DNA from: Sphingomonas endophytica
GTDB taxonomy: Bacteria; Pseudomonadota; Alphaproteobacteria; Sphingomonadales; Sphingomonadaceae
Reading direction: 5' to 3'
DNA length: 56,587 nucleotides
NCBI RefSeq assembly: GCF_001476895.1
Contig: NZ_LDTB01000018.1
Location: forward strand, 1-56,587
Position numbers and translations under genes: made by a program. The first letter of the stretch is position 1. Every line of letters begins with the position of its first letter. Positions 34,925 to 44,650 of this stretch are shown in pieces. Under the pieces are notes generated by a model. That model did not search any database. It worked only from the letters and a program-made list of their open reading frames with translations, and was not told the DNA's origin.

Positions 34925-36610
34925 TCAGCGGGATTTCTGCCGTTGCGTCTTCCACACCTGATACTCCTCCACCGCGACCGAGCGGCGCAGGACGCGCGCG
35001 TTCGGGTCGATCACGACATGCGCGCCGGCGGGAACATCGATCATGGCGCGGCCGCCGGGCATCTCCACCCGGTGTGCCACGCCATCGATCGTCAACTCGA
35101 CCGGCATCGCGAAGGCGCGTGGGCGCTCCGTCGTCCATGACAGCCGCAGCGTGTCGCCGTCGCGCGTCGTCGTCAGTTCGGGTAACGCACGGTCGCGCAG
35201 ATAGGTGTCGAAGAACCACGACAGGCCGCGCCCGCTCTCCTCGCGCACGATCGTCTCGAAGTCGCGGGTCGAGCCGTAGCGCGGCTGGAAATTCCCCGGT
35301 CGCGGATCGCGGCGACCATAGACCAACCGCCGGATCGAAGCGAAGAACGCCCGGTCGCCGATCAGCCAGCGCAGCGTGTGGAGCGTCCAAGAGCCCTTGT
35401 AATAGATGTCGGTGCCCGCGCCGCCCTTGCTCGGTTCGTACACCTCCTCCTCGGTCAGTACGCGGTCACGGACGATCGGCGCGCGGTTGGTGATCTGGTT
35501 GCGCTGCGCCTCCATCATCACCGCGTAGCGCGCATCGCCCTCGCGCCACTGTCCGTAGAGTGGCTGCATGTAGCTGCCGAAGCCTTCGTGGAGCCAATAG
35601 TCGTCCCAATTGGCGGCGGTCAGTTGGTTGGCGAACCATTCGTGGCTGAATTCGTGCTGGAACAGCCAGTCGAAGCCTTCCGGCGCTTTCGCATAGTCAT
35701 TGCCATAAGCGTTGATCGTCTGATGCTCCATGCCCTTGTGCGGCGTCTCGACCACGCCGACCTTCTCATCGCCGAAGGGGTAGGGGCCGATCACGCTTTC
35801 GAAGAAGTCGAGCGTCGGGGCGAATTCATCGACCAGCGCGCGCGCCTTCGCCTCCTCGCCGGGCAGGTGCCAGTAGTAAAGCGGGATCGTGTTGCCGAAG
35901 CGGCTCTTGTACGTGCCCTCGATCACCTCATAGGGGCCGATGTTGATCGCAATGGCGTAGGTGTTGGGCTGGCGTGCACGCCAGTTCCAGACGGTGCGGC
36001 CATCAGGCAGCGTGTCGATGCCGAGTAGCTTGCCGTTCGAGGGCGCCTTCAACCCCTTTGGCGACGTAATGTGGAGCGTGGCGACGTCCGGCTCGCCAGC
36101 GGGAAAGTCGAGGCACGGCCACAGCAGGTCGCAGCCGTAGCCTTCGCTGGTGCTGGCGATCCATGGTCGCCCGTCGCGGGTGGTCGCCCAGACCATGCCG
36201 TCGTCCCATGGTGCGTTTACAGCGACATGCGGCGTACCGTCATAACGGACCGCGACGAGCACTTTCTCTCCTGCCTTCAGCGGGTGGCGGATGATGATGC
36301 GGCCATCGGGGCGTTCGAAGGCGCTGGGGGCGCCCCCGACCGACAGTTCGCGAACGGTGTAGTTCGAATCGAGGTCGAGCGTGACCGCCGCGACGTCGCG
36401 CGTCGCCGCCACTTCCAGGGTCGCACGCCCGCCCAGCCGGCGCGTGGCGGGAGCGGGTGCCAGCATCAGATCGACCGCGCGCAGCCGCAACGCGTCCTGC
36501 CCGAAGGCGCGAACCCCACCCGACACCTGCGTCTGCGTGCTGATCGGCGGCTCGCCCTTGCCCGGCAGTTGTGCGGCCGCCGTGCTGAACGGGATGGTAA
36601 GCATCACCAT
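34925..36610 (-). CDS. M1 family metallopeptidase
   Basis: About 561 residues. Zinc site HEFSHEWFANQL with the third ligand Glu in YWLHEGFGSYMQ; the exopeptidase motif is represented by PHKGMEHQTINAYG. The N-terminal beta domain covers about 25-210 and the catalytic domain about 210-470. A short hydrophobic start (MLTIPFSTAAAQ) may be a signal peptide; ATG 36610 is chosen but 36604 is possible. M1 enzymes trim N-terminal residues from peptides. Divergent from lon, sharing only 73 bases between start codons. Confidence 0.88.
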   Translation of the reverse strand: MVMLTIPFSTAAAQLPGKGEPPISTQTQVSGGVRAFGQDALRLRAVDLMLAPAPATRRLGGRATLEVAATRDVAAVTLDLDSNYTVRELSVGGAPSAFERPDGRIIIRHPLKAGEKVLVAVRYDGTPHVAVNAPWDDGMVWATTRDGRPWIASTSEGYGCDLLWPCLDFPAGEPDVATLHITSPKGLKAPSNGKLLGIDTLPDGRTVWNWRARQPNTYAIAINIGPYEVIEGTYKSRFGNTIPLYYWHLPGEEAKARALVDEFAPTLDFFESVIGPYPFGDEKVGVVETPHKGMEHQTINAYGNDYAKAPEGFDWLFQHEFSHEWFANQLTAANWDDYWLHEGFGSYMQPLYGQWREGDARYAVMMEAQRNQITNRAPIVRDRVLTEEEVYEPSKGGAGTDIYYKGSWTLHTLRWLIGDRAFFASIRRLVYGRRDPRPGNFQPRYGSTRDFETIVREESGRGLSWFFDTYLRDRALPELTTTRDGDTLRLSWTTERPRAFAMPVELTIDGVAHRVEMPGGRAMIDVPAGAHVVIDPNARVLRRSVAVEEYQVWKTQRQKSR

Positions 36611-36614
36611 GCGA

Positions 36615-36642
36615 TTGATGCCGCGCCCCCAGGCACCATATA
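36615..36642 (+). promoter_or_regulatory. Candidate heat-shock-like promoter of lon
   Basis: TTGATG at 36615 and CCATATA at 36636 with 15 bases between, 41 bases before the lon ATG. The -10-like box is close to CCCATnT; the -35 is imperfect. Low certainty, but in the place where lon transcription should begin. Confidence 0.3.
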
Positions 36643-36683
36643 GACGGTATCGGTCGCTCCCCACGGGCGGCCCCGGAGTATCC

Positions 36684-39080
36684 ATGACGTCCACTTTCCC
36701 CGTTCTGCCGCTTCGCGACATCGTCGTCTTCCCGCATATGATCGTGCCGCTGTTCGTCGGACGCGACAAGTCGGTCGCCGCGCTGGAAGCCGCGATGGCC
36801 GCCGACAAGGAGATCTTCCTCGTCGCGCAGCTCGACCCGGCGGAGGACGATCCCGTCCGCGACGACCTGTATTCGATGGGCGTCACCGCCACCGTCCTGC
36901 AATTGCTGAAACTGCCCGACGGCACCGTCCGCGTTCTGGTGGAGGGTAAGGCACGCGCGACGCTGGAGACTCTGGAGGAAGGCGGCGCCTATCTGACCGC
37001 CACGATCGAGCCCGTGCTGGATGCCGAGGTCGAGGGTCCGGAGGCGGCGGCGCTGATGCGCTCGGTCGTCGACCAGTTCGAAAATTACGCCAAGCTCAAC
37101 CGCAAGCTGCCCGCCGAACTGGCCGCGCAGCTGGGCGAGATCGACGTCGCCGGGCGGCTGTCGGACACGGTCGCGGGCAATATCCAGGTCAAGGTCGCCG
37201 AGAAGCAGGCGCTGCTGATGGAGGCCGATCCGCTCAAGCGGCTGGAAATGGCCTATGCGCTGATGGAAGGCGAACTCGGCGTCCTGCAGGTCGAGAAGAA
37301 GATCAAGAGCCGCGTCAAGCGTCAGATGGAGAAGACGCAGCGCGAATATTACCTCAATGAGCAGTTGAAGGCGATCCAGCGCGAGCTGGGGAATGAGGGC
37401 GAGGAAGGCGAAGGCGATGAGCTCGCCGAGCTGACGCAGAAGATCGCGACGCTGAAGCTGTCGAAGGAAGCGCGCACCAAGGCGACCGCCGAGTTGAAGA
37501 AGCTGAAGACCATGGCGCCGATGAGCGCCGAGGCGACCGTCGTGCGCAACTATCTCGACGTGCTTTTGGGCCTGCCGTGGGGCAAGAAGAGCAAGATCAA
37601 GAAGGACATTCCGGCTGCCGAGGCGATCCTCAACGAGGATCATTACGCGCTGGAGAAGGTCAAGGACCGGATCGTCGAATATCTGGCCGTGCAGGCGCGC
37701 ACCAACAAGTTGAAGGGGCCGATCTTGTGCCTGGTCGGTCCGCCCGGCGTCGGCAAGACCTCGCTCGGCAAGTCGATCGCCAAGGCGACGGGGCGTGAGT
37801 TCATCCGCCAGTCGCTGGGCGGCGTGCGCGACGAGGCCGAGATTCGCGGCCATCGCCGCACCTATATCGGCTCGCTGCCGGGCAAGGTGGTGACCAACCT
37901 CAAGAAGGCCGGGACGAGCAATCCGCTGTTCCTGCTCGACGAGATCGACAAGCTGGGCCAGGATTTCCGTGGCGACCCGGCCTCGGCGCTGCTGGAGGTG
38001 CTCGATCCCGAACAGAACGCGAAGTTCAACGACCATTATCTCGAGATCGACATCGATCTGTCCGATGTGATGTTCGTCTGCACCGCGAATTCGCTGAACC
38101 TGCCGCAGCCGCTGCTCGACCGGATGGAGATCATTCGCCTGGAGGGCTATACCGAGGACGAAAAGGTCGAGATCGCCGAGCGGCACCTGATCGCCAAGCA
38201 GATCGAGGCGCATGGCCTGAAGCCGGGCGAGTTCACGCTGACCAACGAGGGGCTGCGCGCGCTGATCCAGCGCTACACCCGCGAGGCGGGAGTCCGCACG
38301 CTGGAGCGGGAGGTGGCGAAGCTGTGCCGCAAGGCGCTGCGCCAGATCCTCGAGGGCAAGGCGACGAGCGTGACGATCACGCCCGACAATCTGTCCGACT
38401 TCGCGGGCGTCCAGCGTTTCCGACATGGTCTGTCGGAAACAGAGGATCAGATCGGCGCGGTCACCGGGCTCGCCTGGACCGAGGTCGGCGGCGAATTGCT
38501 GACGATCGAGAGCGTCACGGTTCCCGGCAAGGGTGCGGCGAAGGTGACGGGCAAGCTGGGCGACGTGATGAAGGAATCGGTACAGGCCGCTTTCTCGTTC
38601 GTGCAGGCGCGTGCGCCATCGTTTGGGATCAAGCCCAGCCTGTTCCACCGCAAGGACATCCATATCCACTTGCCCGAGGGCGCGGTGCCCAAGGACGGCC
38701 CGTCGGCCGGCATCGGCCTGGTCACGTCGATCGTCTCGACGTTGACGGGCATTCCGGTGCGGAAGGAAGTGGCGATGACCGGCGAGGTGACGCTGCGCGG
38801 GCGCGTGCTGCCGATCGGCGGCCTCAAGGAGAAGCTGCTCGCGGCGCTGCGCGGCGGGATCGAGACTGTGCTGATCCCGCAGGAAAATGAGAAGGATCTG
38901 GTCGAGATCCCGCAGAATATCCGCGATGGGCTGCGCATCGTGCCGGTCGCGCATGTCGACGAGGTGCTCCGGCTGGCGCTCGTACGCCCGCTGGAGGCGA
39001 TCGACTGGACCGAAGCCGACGAACTGGCGGCGCTGCCGCCCGCACCGATCGCGCCGGCCGGGGGCGAGCTCCACCACTGA
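36684..39080 (+). CDS. lon: ATP-dependent protease Lon
   Basis: 798 residues, normal for LonA. N-terminal substrate-binding domain ([20 protein letters not shown], 1-200), coiled region, AAA+ module with [17 protein letters not shown] (Walker A) and [13 protein letters not shown] (Walker B), and the Ser-Lys dyad domain with [11 protein letters not shown] and [16 protein letters not shown]. It degrades misfolded and regulatory proteins. GGAG precedes the ATG. A hairpin follows, and then HU, the order common in Proteobacteria. Confidence 0.98.
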   Translation: MTSTFPVLPLRDIVVFPHMIVPLFVGRDKSVAALEAAMAADKEIFLVAQLDPAEDDPVRDDLYSMGVTATVLQLLKLPDGTVRVLVEGKARATLETLEEGGAYLTATIEPVLDAEVEGPEAAALMRSVVDQFENYAKLNRKLPAELAAQLGEIDVAGRLSDTVAGNIQVKVAEKQALLMEADPLKRLEMAYALMEGELGVLQVEKKIKSRVKRQMEKTQREYYLNEQLKAIQRELGNEGEEGEGDELAELTQKIATLKLSKEARTKATAELKKLKTMAPMSAEATVVRNYLDVLLGLPWGKKSKIKKDIPAAEAILNEDHYALEKVKDRIVEYLAVQARTNKLKGPILCLVGPPGVGKTSLGKSIAKATGREFIRQSLGGVRDEAEIRGHRRTYIGSLPGKVVTNLKKAGTSNPLFLLDEIDKLGQDFRGDPASALLEVLDPEQNAKFNDHYLEIDIDLSDVMFVCTANSLNLPQPLLDRMEIIRLEGYTEDEKVEIAERHLIAKQIEAHGLKPGEFTLTNEGLRALIQRYTREAGVRTLEREVAKLCRKALRQILEGKATSVTITPDNLSDFAGVQRFRHGLSETEDQIGAVTGLAWTEVGGELLTIESVTVPGKGAAKVTGKLGDVMKESVQAAFSFVQARAPSFGIKPSLFHRKDIHIHLPEGAVPKDGPSAGIGLVTSIVSTLTGIPVRKEVAMTGEVTLRGRVLPIGGLKEKLLAALRGGIETVLIPQENEKDLVEIPQNIRDGLRIVPVAHVDEVLRLALVRPLEAIDWTEADELAALPPAPIAPAGGELHH

Positions 39081-39110
39081 TCTGTGTTAGCAAGTTCAAG
39101 CGTTTACAAT

Positions 39111-39144
39111 CGCCGCTCCGTTCCGCGGGGCGGCGGTTTCGTTT
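39111..39144 (+). terminator. Rho-independent terminator after lon
   Basis: CGCCGCTCCG pairs with CGGGGCGGCG (one wobble) around a five-base loop and is followed by GTTTCGTTT. Confidence 0.7.
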
Positions 39145-39241
39145 GACTCGGCACGGGACAGAGGACTTACTGGGCGGATGCGGTTATGAGACCGCGAATC
39201 CATCACGATTGCGTAACGACAACGAGCGGGGTTTTCCGGGG

Positions 39242-39514
39242 ATGAACAAGCAGGAACTGATCGCGCAGGTCGCGACGGCTGCCGGGCTGGGCAAGAATGA
39301 AGCGAGCCGTGCGGTCGAGGCGGTATTCGATACGATCTCCGCGTGCCTGAAGAAGGGCGACGAAGTGCGGCTGGTGGGCTTCGGCACCTTCGCGGTCAGC
39401 AAGCGCAAGGCCTCGACCGGCCGCAATCCGCGCACCGGCGAGCCGATGACGATCAAGGCGTCGAGCCAGCCGAAGTTCAAGGCTGGCAAGGTCCTGAAGG
39501 ATTCGCTGAACTGA
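39242..39514 (+). CDS. DNA-binding protein HU
   Basis: 90 residues, starting MNKQELIAQVATAAGLGKNE and carrying the HU/IHF signature GFGTFAVSKRKASTGRNPRT with the beta-arm Pro in NPRTGEP and the C-terminal FKAGKVLKDSLN. It compacts and bends DNA without strong sequence preference. The typical length and the position behind lon identify it as the HU-beta-like single HU of Alphaproteobacteria. GGGG lies just before the ATG. Confidence 0.96.
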   Translation: MNKQELIAQVATAAGLGKNEASRAVEAVFDTISACLKKGDEVRLVGFGTFAVSKRKASTGRNPRTGEPMTIKASSQPKFKAGKVLKDSLN

Positions 39515-39575
39515 CGCGATTTTGGTCTGGACAGGGGCGGGGCGCTTGCGTAGTGGCACCGCTCCGCCAACGGAT

Positions 39576-39650
39576 GGGCGCGTAGCTCAGCGGTAGAGCA
39601 CACCCTTCACACGGGTGGGGTCACAGGTTCAATCCCTGTCGCGCCCACCA
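39576..39650 (+). tRNA. tRNA-Val (anticodon CAC)
   Basis: A 75-base tRNA with encoded CCA. Acceptor GGGCGCG pairs with CGCGCCC; the D-arm TAGCTCAGCGGTAGAGCA, anticodon loop TTCACAC (anticodon CAC, reads GTG codons), and T-arm CAGGTTCAATCCCTG are all regular. Confidence 0.97.
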
Positions 39651-39661
39651 TCCATGGCACG

Positions 39662-39698
39662 AAAAGCCCCGCCCGGTCCATGACCCGGCGGGGCTTTT
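39662..39698 (+). terminator. Rho-independent terminator after tRNA-Val
   Basis: AAAAGCCCCGCC and GGCGGGGCTTTT form a long GC-rich stem ending in TTTT, 12 bases after the tRNA. Confidence 0.85.
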
Positions 39699-39736
39699 CG
39701 CGTTCGGGGCGCTGTCCTCCTTCGCGGATGCTCTAT

Positions 39737-39768
39737 CCGTCAGTGCTTCGCTACGCTCGCAATGACGG
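39737..39768. repeat. Short palindromic element (family B, copy 2)
   Basis: CCGTCAGTGCTTCGCT then ACGCTCGCAATGACGG. It matches the element at 5517-5543 with a five-base longer centre. The surrounding 39699-39923 has no supported gene. Confidence 0.65.
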
Positions 39769-39923
39769 ACGTGCGGGAGCAGTGGCAGCTCGCTCACGTC
39801 AAAATCGCTTCACGCTTCAGCCCAACGAGCGGCAGTCTGATGCTCTCAGACGGCCAGGATCCTTGTGAGAAAACCGAACCCACGATGCCGCGACGCGCTA
39901 CGGTCGCCGTCCTGCTCCCGCAC

Positions 39924-39967
39924 ATGTCACGCGATCGTAACGCACGCGTCACGCAGTCGTCTCGAAA
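39924..39967 (+). promoter_or_regulatory. Four 11-bp direct repeats, candidate PhoB-box array
   Basis: Units ATGTCACGCGA, TCGTAACGCAC, GCGTCACGCAG and TCGTCTCGAAA lie end to end. Each has GT at positions 3-4 and C at 7; the best three match nnGTcACgc. An 11-base period with GTCA-like half sites is how PhoB-type response regulators bind. It lies 118 bases before the beta-helix lipoprotein start. The inference is from spacing and consensus only. Confidence 0.4.
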
Positions 39968-40084
39968 CCTCCATTCAGATGTCATCCCCGCCGCCTAGCG
40001 GCGCTCCCGACGAACGAGCGGGCAGTCAGGCCCGACTCGCATCGGGGCCTCGCAGATGGGCCTGTTATCCAAGGGAGTGAGTCG

Positions 40085-41692
40085 ATGGTCAGCTTCAGCC
40101 GCCGCAGCCAGATTATGCTGGCATCCAGTGCCGCATTGTTCCTCGCGTCGTGCGGCGCGGACGATGTCGCATCACCGGGCGCGGGTGCGATCGACGTGGT
40201 CATCAACCCGCCGGCACCGACGCCGACCCCGACCGGCACCCCGACCCCGACGGCGCTGACCGCCGCGCAGTTCGCGCTGGCCACCACGGTCGGTTCGGCA
40301 AGCGGTTCGGTCATCACCGTCGATGAGCAGCTTGCGCTGGTGAACAAGGGCACGAACAATAACGTCAACGGTTTCGGCGCGACGCTGAACGGCGTCTATC
40401 CGACCAGCGGCACCTCGCTCGCCACCGCCAGCAACCCGCAGACGGTGCTGGGCAACACCAGCTTCATCCAGAACACCAGCTTCGTCGGCGCGATGAGCGG
40501 CCCGAACGACAATGCCTTCTCGGGCTGGACCTGCAACTCGACCGCCGCGACCTTCCTGAACTCGGCGTCTTGCGCCGCGGTGCCGTCGATCGGCAGCGGC
40601 GGTTCGGCCGCGACCTGCCCGACCGGGACGACCGACGCCGGGCTGGTGCAGGGCTTCCGCGCGTGCCGCCTGCCGACGACGATCACCACCGACCTGACGC
40701 TGCCGAAGATCGCGGGCGTCTTCTACCGCTTCAGCGGCGAGACGAAGGTGGGCACCGACAATGGCGTGACCGGCGGCACGGGCGTGACGCTGACCATTCA
40801 GCCGGGCGTGACTCTGGTCGCCGACGGCTCGGACTCGGCGGTCGACGTGCTGATCGTCAACCGCGGCAACAAGATCAACGCGGTTGGCACCGCCGACGCG
40901 CCGATCATCTTCACCTCGCAGCAGAACCTGAAGTCCGACGGCGTGTCCGACGTGACGCAGGGTCAGTGGGGCGGGATCATCCTGCTCGGCCGCGCGACCA
41001 CCGCGGTCTGCGCGACCGGCTTCACCAACCCCTGCCAGCAGCAGATCGAAGGCGTGAGCGGCTATTACTACGGCGGTTCGAACGACGCCGACAGCTCGGG
41101 CACGATGCAGTACGTCCAGATCCGCTTCACCGGTTTCGAGGTGACGCCGGGCAACGAATTGCAGGGGCTGACGCTGGGCGGCACCGGCACGGGCACGACG
41201 ATCGACCATGTGCAGAGCCACAATTCGTCGGACGACGGCATCGAGATCTTCGGCGGCACGACCAACCTGAAGTATTTCGTCGTCACGGGCGCCGACGATG
41301 ACGGCTTCGACGTCGACAACGGCTGGCGCGGCTTCATGCAGTTCATCATCGCCGCACAGAAGGTGTCGGGCGCGACCGCCGACTCGTTCGCGACCGAGAT
41401 CGACTCGAACGGTGCCGAGGATCTGACCCCGCGCACCTTCGGCCGCTACGCCAACTTCACCTTCGTCCAGCAGGCGGGCACCAATCCGGCGCCGTCGGCG
41501 ATCCGCCTGCGCGGCGGTGCGGACTTCGCGTTCGTCAACGGCATCGTAAAGTCGCCGACGACCTGCGTGAACATCGTTGCCAGCGAAGGCACCGGCGACA
41601 ACCGCACCACGATCCGTGCGGCCGACCAGGCCAAGCAGGACGCCGGCCCGCCGACCTTCAACTCGGTCTACTTCCAGTGCCAGGGCCGCTGA
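40085..41692 (+). CDS. Outer-membrane lipoprotein with a predicted right-handed beta-helix
   Basis: 535 residues with lipobox LFLASC (Cys23) and a Thr-Pro linker (about 45-57). The body is rich in Gly, Asn, Thr and short strands: TLTIQPGVTLVADG, QGQWGGIILLGRATT, GTTIDHVQSHNSSDDGIEIF and VVTGADDDGFDVDNGWRG, which recur like beta-helix coils. Paired cysteines suggest disulfides. AAGGGAG precedes the ATG. The TonB-dependent receptor gene follows 95 bases later on the same strand, suggesting an uptake pair. I do not know the ligand. Confidence 0.75.
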   Translation: MVSFSRRSQIMLASSAALFLASCGADDVASPGAGAIDVVINPPAPTPTPTGTPTPTALTAAQFALATTVGSASGSVITVDEQLALVNKGTNNNVNGFGATLNGVYPTSGTSLATASNPQTVLGNTSFIQNTSFVGAMSGPNDNAFSGWTCNSTAATFLNSASCAAVPSIGSGGSAATCPTGTTDAGLVQGFRACRLPTTITTDLTLPKIAGVFYRFSGETKVGTDNGVTGGTGVTLTIQPGVTLVADGSDSAVDVLIVNRGNKINAVGTADAPIIFTSQQNLKSDGVSDVTQGQWGGIILLGRATTAVCATGFTNPCQQQIEGVSGYYYGGSNDADSSGTMQYVQIRFTGFEVTPGNELQGLTLGGTGTGTTIDHVQSHNSSDDGIEIFGGTTNLKYFVVTGADDDGFDVDNGWRGFMQFIIAAQKVSGATADSFATEIDSNGAEDLTPRTFGRYANFTFVQQAGTNPAPSAIRLRGGADFAFVNGIVKSPTTCVNIVASEGTGDNRTTIRAADQAKQDAGPPTFNSVYFQCQGR

Positions 41693-41787
41693 GGCGCGCC
41701 CAGCCCTGATGAACCGGCGGTGGCCGGGGCGCGCCCAACAGCGCCGCCCCGGCCCCGTTCTTTGACATTCGACCGGAAAGCCCCATC

Positions 41788-44586
41788 ATGCGACAGCGCA
41801 TCGCCTATGCCTCGCTCCTCCTGCTGACCACGACGCTGGTCGCGCCCGCCGCGCTGGCGCAGGTCGCGCCGCCGGCCGGCGGGACGCCCGCGCCCTCCAC
41901 GCCGTCCGCCACCAGCGCCGATCCCGCCGCGACCGCGGAAACGCCGGCCGCGCCGGATCAGGAACAGGCGGAGGTTTCCGCGCCGGGCGTCGACACCTCG
42001 GCGGGCGAGGACATCGTCGTCGTCGGCCGCAACATTCCCAACGTCGTCCGCTCGACCGCGCAGGTGGTGAGCGTCCTGTCCGCCGCCGATATCGCGCGCA
42101 CCGGCGAGGGCGACATCGCGGGCGCGCTGACCCGCGTCACCGGCCTGTCGGTGGTCGGCAACGGCTACGTCTTCGTGCGTGGTCTGGGCGATCGCTATTC
42201 CTCGGCGCTGCTCAACGGCTCGCCGCTGCCCAGTCCGGAGCCGCTGCGCCGCACGGTGCCGCTGGACATCTTCCCGACCTCGATCGTCGGGTCGGCGCTG
42301 GTGCAGAAGACCTATTCGGCCAATTATCCCGGCGAGTTTGGCGGCGGCGTCATCAATCTGACCACCAAGGCGATTCCGGACGAGAACTTCATTACCGGCG
42401 GCACGTCGGTCGCGGTCGATACCGAGACCACGGGGCGGCTGGGTTATACCTATTACGGGTCGCCGAGCGACTGGCTGGGTTACGACTCGGGCGAGCGCAA
42501 GGTGCCGGGGTTCATCCGCAACGCACCGACCGGCGACGGCATCATCCCGGCCGCGCAGCTGGCGCTGATGTCGAATGCGCGTACCACCTTGCTCCAGCGC
42601 AACAGCGATATTCCCGCCAACTGGTCGGGCGATCTCAGCATGGGGCTGACCGGTGATCTGCGCGGCGCGCGCGTGGGGCTGATCGCGAACGGCAGCATCG
42701 GCAACACCTGGCGGACGCGCGCGACGCGGCAGCAGGACACGATCAGTGCCAATGGCACCGCCCGCAACGACTTCAGCACCGTCATCACCGACAATCGCGC
42801 GACCGTGAACGGCTTGCTCGGCTTCGGCGCGGAGTTCGGCGAGCATCGCGTCCGCTGGACCAACGTCTATATCCACGACACGCTGAAGCAGGGCCGCGCC
42901 TCGGCGGCGACCGTCTATAACAATTCCAGCGGCCTGCCGCTGTTCCAGCAGAACACCAACTGGTTCGAGCGTCAGCTGATCGAGACGCAGCTGGTGGGCG
43001 AGTTCAAGCCGACCGACATGCTGTCGATCGACGTGCGCGGCGCCTATGCCAATTCACAGCGCAAGTCCCCGTATGAGCGCGAGTTCGTCTACAGCTGCAA
43101 CAACACGCTGAACACCGTGGTGCAGCAGCCGATCGGCGGCACGGCGCTGCAATGTCCCGGCGTGTGGCAGTCAAACAACTCGTTCGGCGCGTTCGGCACG
43201 GTGGCGTTCAGCGATCTGAACGAGAATCTGTACTCGGGGCAGGCCGACGTCACCTACAAGCTGTCGACGGAGCGGCCGTTCACGCTGTCGACCGGCTATT
43301 ACTTCTCCGACAACGACCGCACCTCGACCCGTCTGCCGTTCACCTATCAGACGGTGTCGGGGCAGGCGATCCCGTTCCCGTGCAACCTGTACCGCCCCGA
43401 TTACCTGCTGTCGCCCGATGTGCTGAACGGCTGTCCGGCGGCGCTGACCGGCACGCGAGCCGAAAATGCGGTTCAACTGCGCTTCTCCCCGGGGCAGAAC
43501 GGCGCCTATTCCTACGACGCCAAGCTCCGCATCCATGCCGGCTACATCCAGGCCGAGGCGGAGGCGTTCGACGGGCTGCGCGCGATCATCGGCGTCCGCT
43601 ACGAGACCGCGAAGCAGACGGTGGTGCCGATCGGCCAGAGCGGCACGAACCTGAACAACGATTATTTCCTGCCGGCCTCGACGCTGACGTGGAATTTCGC
43701 GGAGAACATGCAACTGCGACTGGCGGCGTCGAAGACGATCGCGCGCCCGCAGTTCCGCGAGCTGGCGCCGCAGGCGTATCGCGACTTCGAGTCCGACCGC
43801 CTGTTCTTCGGCAACCCGCGCCTGCGCGACTCCGAGCTGTACAACCTCGAGGCGCGCTACGAGTGGTTCTACGCGCGTGACCAGCGGATCACGCTAGCCG
43901 GTTTCTACAAGCGCATCGATCGCCCGATCGAGCAGGTGGGTTTCTACCCCACCCCGGACGCGCGGCTCCAGACCGGCTTCACCTATCTGCCCAAGGCGAC
44001 TCTCTGGGGTGCCGAGATCGAGGTGCAGAAATACGTGCCGCTCGACTTCATCGGCGAGGCGATGGCGGGGAAGCGTGCGGTCATCATCGCCAACTACACC
44101 TATACGCAGTCGAAGATCACCGCCGACGACACCTGCGTCCCCGGCGTGCTGGAAGGTACGACGCTGGGCGGCTGCCCGGCCAATTTCGCGCCGGCGCGAC
44201 TGCTGTTCCGTGACGGCGCGCCGATGACCGGTCAGTCGGACCATCTCGTCAACCTGCAACTCGGCTATGAGGACAAGGACAACGGGACGCAGGTCACCGC
44301 GCTGTTCAACTATGCCAGCGACCGCGTGACCAACCGCGGACCGTCGCTGCTGGGCGGCAGCGGGTTCCAGCCCGATATCGTCGAGCGTCCCGGTATCCGT
44401 CTGGATCTGGTCGCGCGTCAGCAGACCGAGTTCCTGGGTCGCAAGATCGAGATCAAGGCGGAAGGCCGCAACCTGACCGGCACCCGCTATCAGGAGCGGC
44501 AGATCTTCGACAGCGGCAATGTCGTCAACGTGAACAACTACCGGCTGGGCCGCGTGTTCACGCTGGGTGCCAGTGTGACCTTCTAA
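41788..44586 (+). CDS. TonB-dependent outer-membrane receptor
   Basis: 932 residues with a signal peptide (LLLLTTTLVAPAALA), a low-complexity Ala/Pro/Thr stretch, then a TonB-box-like EDIVVVG. The plug domain (about 70-200) has ADIARTGEGDIAGALTRVTG, VFVRGLGDRYSSALLNG and YPGEFGGGVINLTTK. The 22-strand barrel ends in the aromatic LGASVTF. The family imports substrates too large or scarce for porins, using TonB energy. It is the second gene after the beta-helix lipoprotein and is closed by a strong terminator. Confidence 0.93.
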   Translation: MRQRIAYASLLLLTTTLVAPAALAQVAPPAGGTPAPSTPSATSADPAATAETPAAPDQEQAEVSAPGVDTSAGEDIVVVGRNIPNVVRSTAQVVSVLSAADIARTGEGDIAGALTRVTGLSVVGNGYVFVRGLGDRYSSALLNGSPLPSPEPLRRTVPLDIFPTSIVGSALVQKTYSANYPGEFGGGVINLTTKAIPDENFITGGTSVAVDTETTGRLGYTYYGSPSDWLGYDSGERKVPGFIRNAPTGDGIIPAAQLALMSNARTTLLQRNSDIPANWSGDLSMGLTGDLRGARVGLIANGSIGNTWRTRATRQQDTISANGTARNDFSTVITDNRATVNGLLGFGAEFGEHRVRWTNVYIHDTLKQGRASAATVYNNSSGLPLFQQNTNWFERQLIETQLVGEFKPTDMLSIDVRGAYANSQRKSPYEREFVYSCNNTLNTVVQQPIGGTALQCPGVWQSNNSFGAFGTVAFSDLNENLYSGQADVTYKLSTERPFTLSTGYYFSDNDRTSTRLPFTYQTVSGQAIPFPCNLYRPDYLLSPDVLNGCPAALTGTRAENAVQLRFSPGQNGAYSYDAKLRIHAGYIQAEAEAFDGLRAIIGVRYETAKQTVVPIGQSGTNLNNDYFLPASTLTWNFAENMQLRLAASKTIARPQFRELAPQAYRDFESDRLFFGNPRLRDSELYNLEARYEWFYARDQRITLAGFYKRIDRPIEQVGFYPTPDARLQTGFTYLPKATLWGAEIEVQKYVPLDFIGEAMAGKRAVIIANYTYTQSKITADDTCVPGVLEGTTLGGCPANFAPARLLFRDGAPMTGQSDHLVNLQLGYEDKDNGTQVTALFNYASDRVTNRGPSLLGGSGFQPDIVERPGIRLDLVARQQTEFLGRKIEIKAEGRNLTGTRYQERQIFDSGNVVNVNNYRLGRVFTLGASVTF

Positions 44587-44600
44587 GCCGGAACACGCCG

Positions 44601-44637
44601 AAAAAGCCCCGCTGCATCGCACGATGCGGCGGGGTTT
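44601..44637. terminator. Strong hairpin terminator after the TonB receptor
   Basis: AAAGCCCCGCTGCATCG and CGATGCGGCGGGGTTT pair around a two-base loop with A- and T-rich ends. It can serve the receptor and, in reverse, the convergent dioxygenase gene. Confidence 0.85.
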
Positions 44638-44650
44638 GTCATGACTGGCC

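Noticed and set aside
36240..39077. 945-codon open frame opposite lon
   Set aside because: Long but a mirror of lon codon structure; composition (Leu, Gln, Arg, Asp, His) is typical of antisense frames and no motif is visible.
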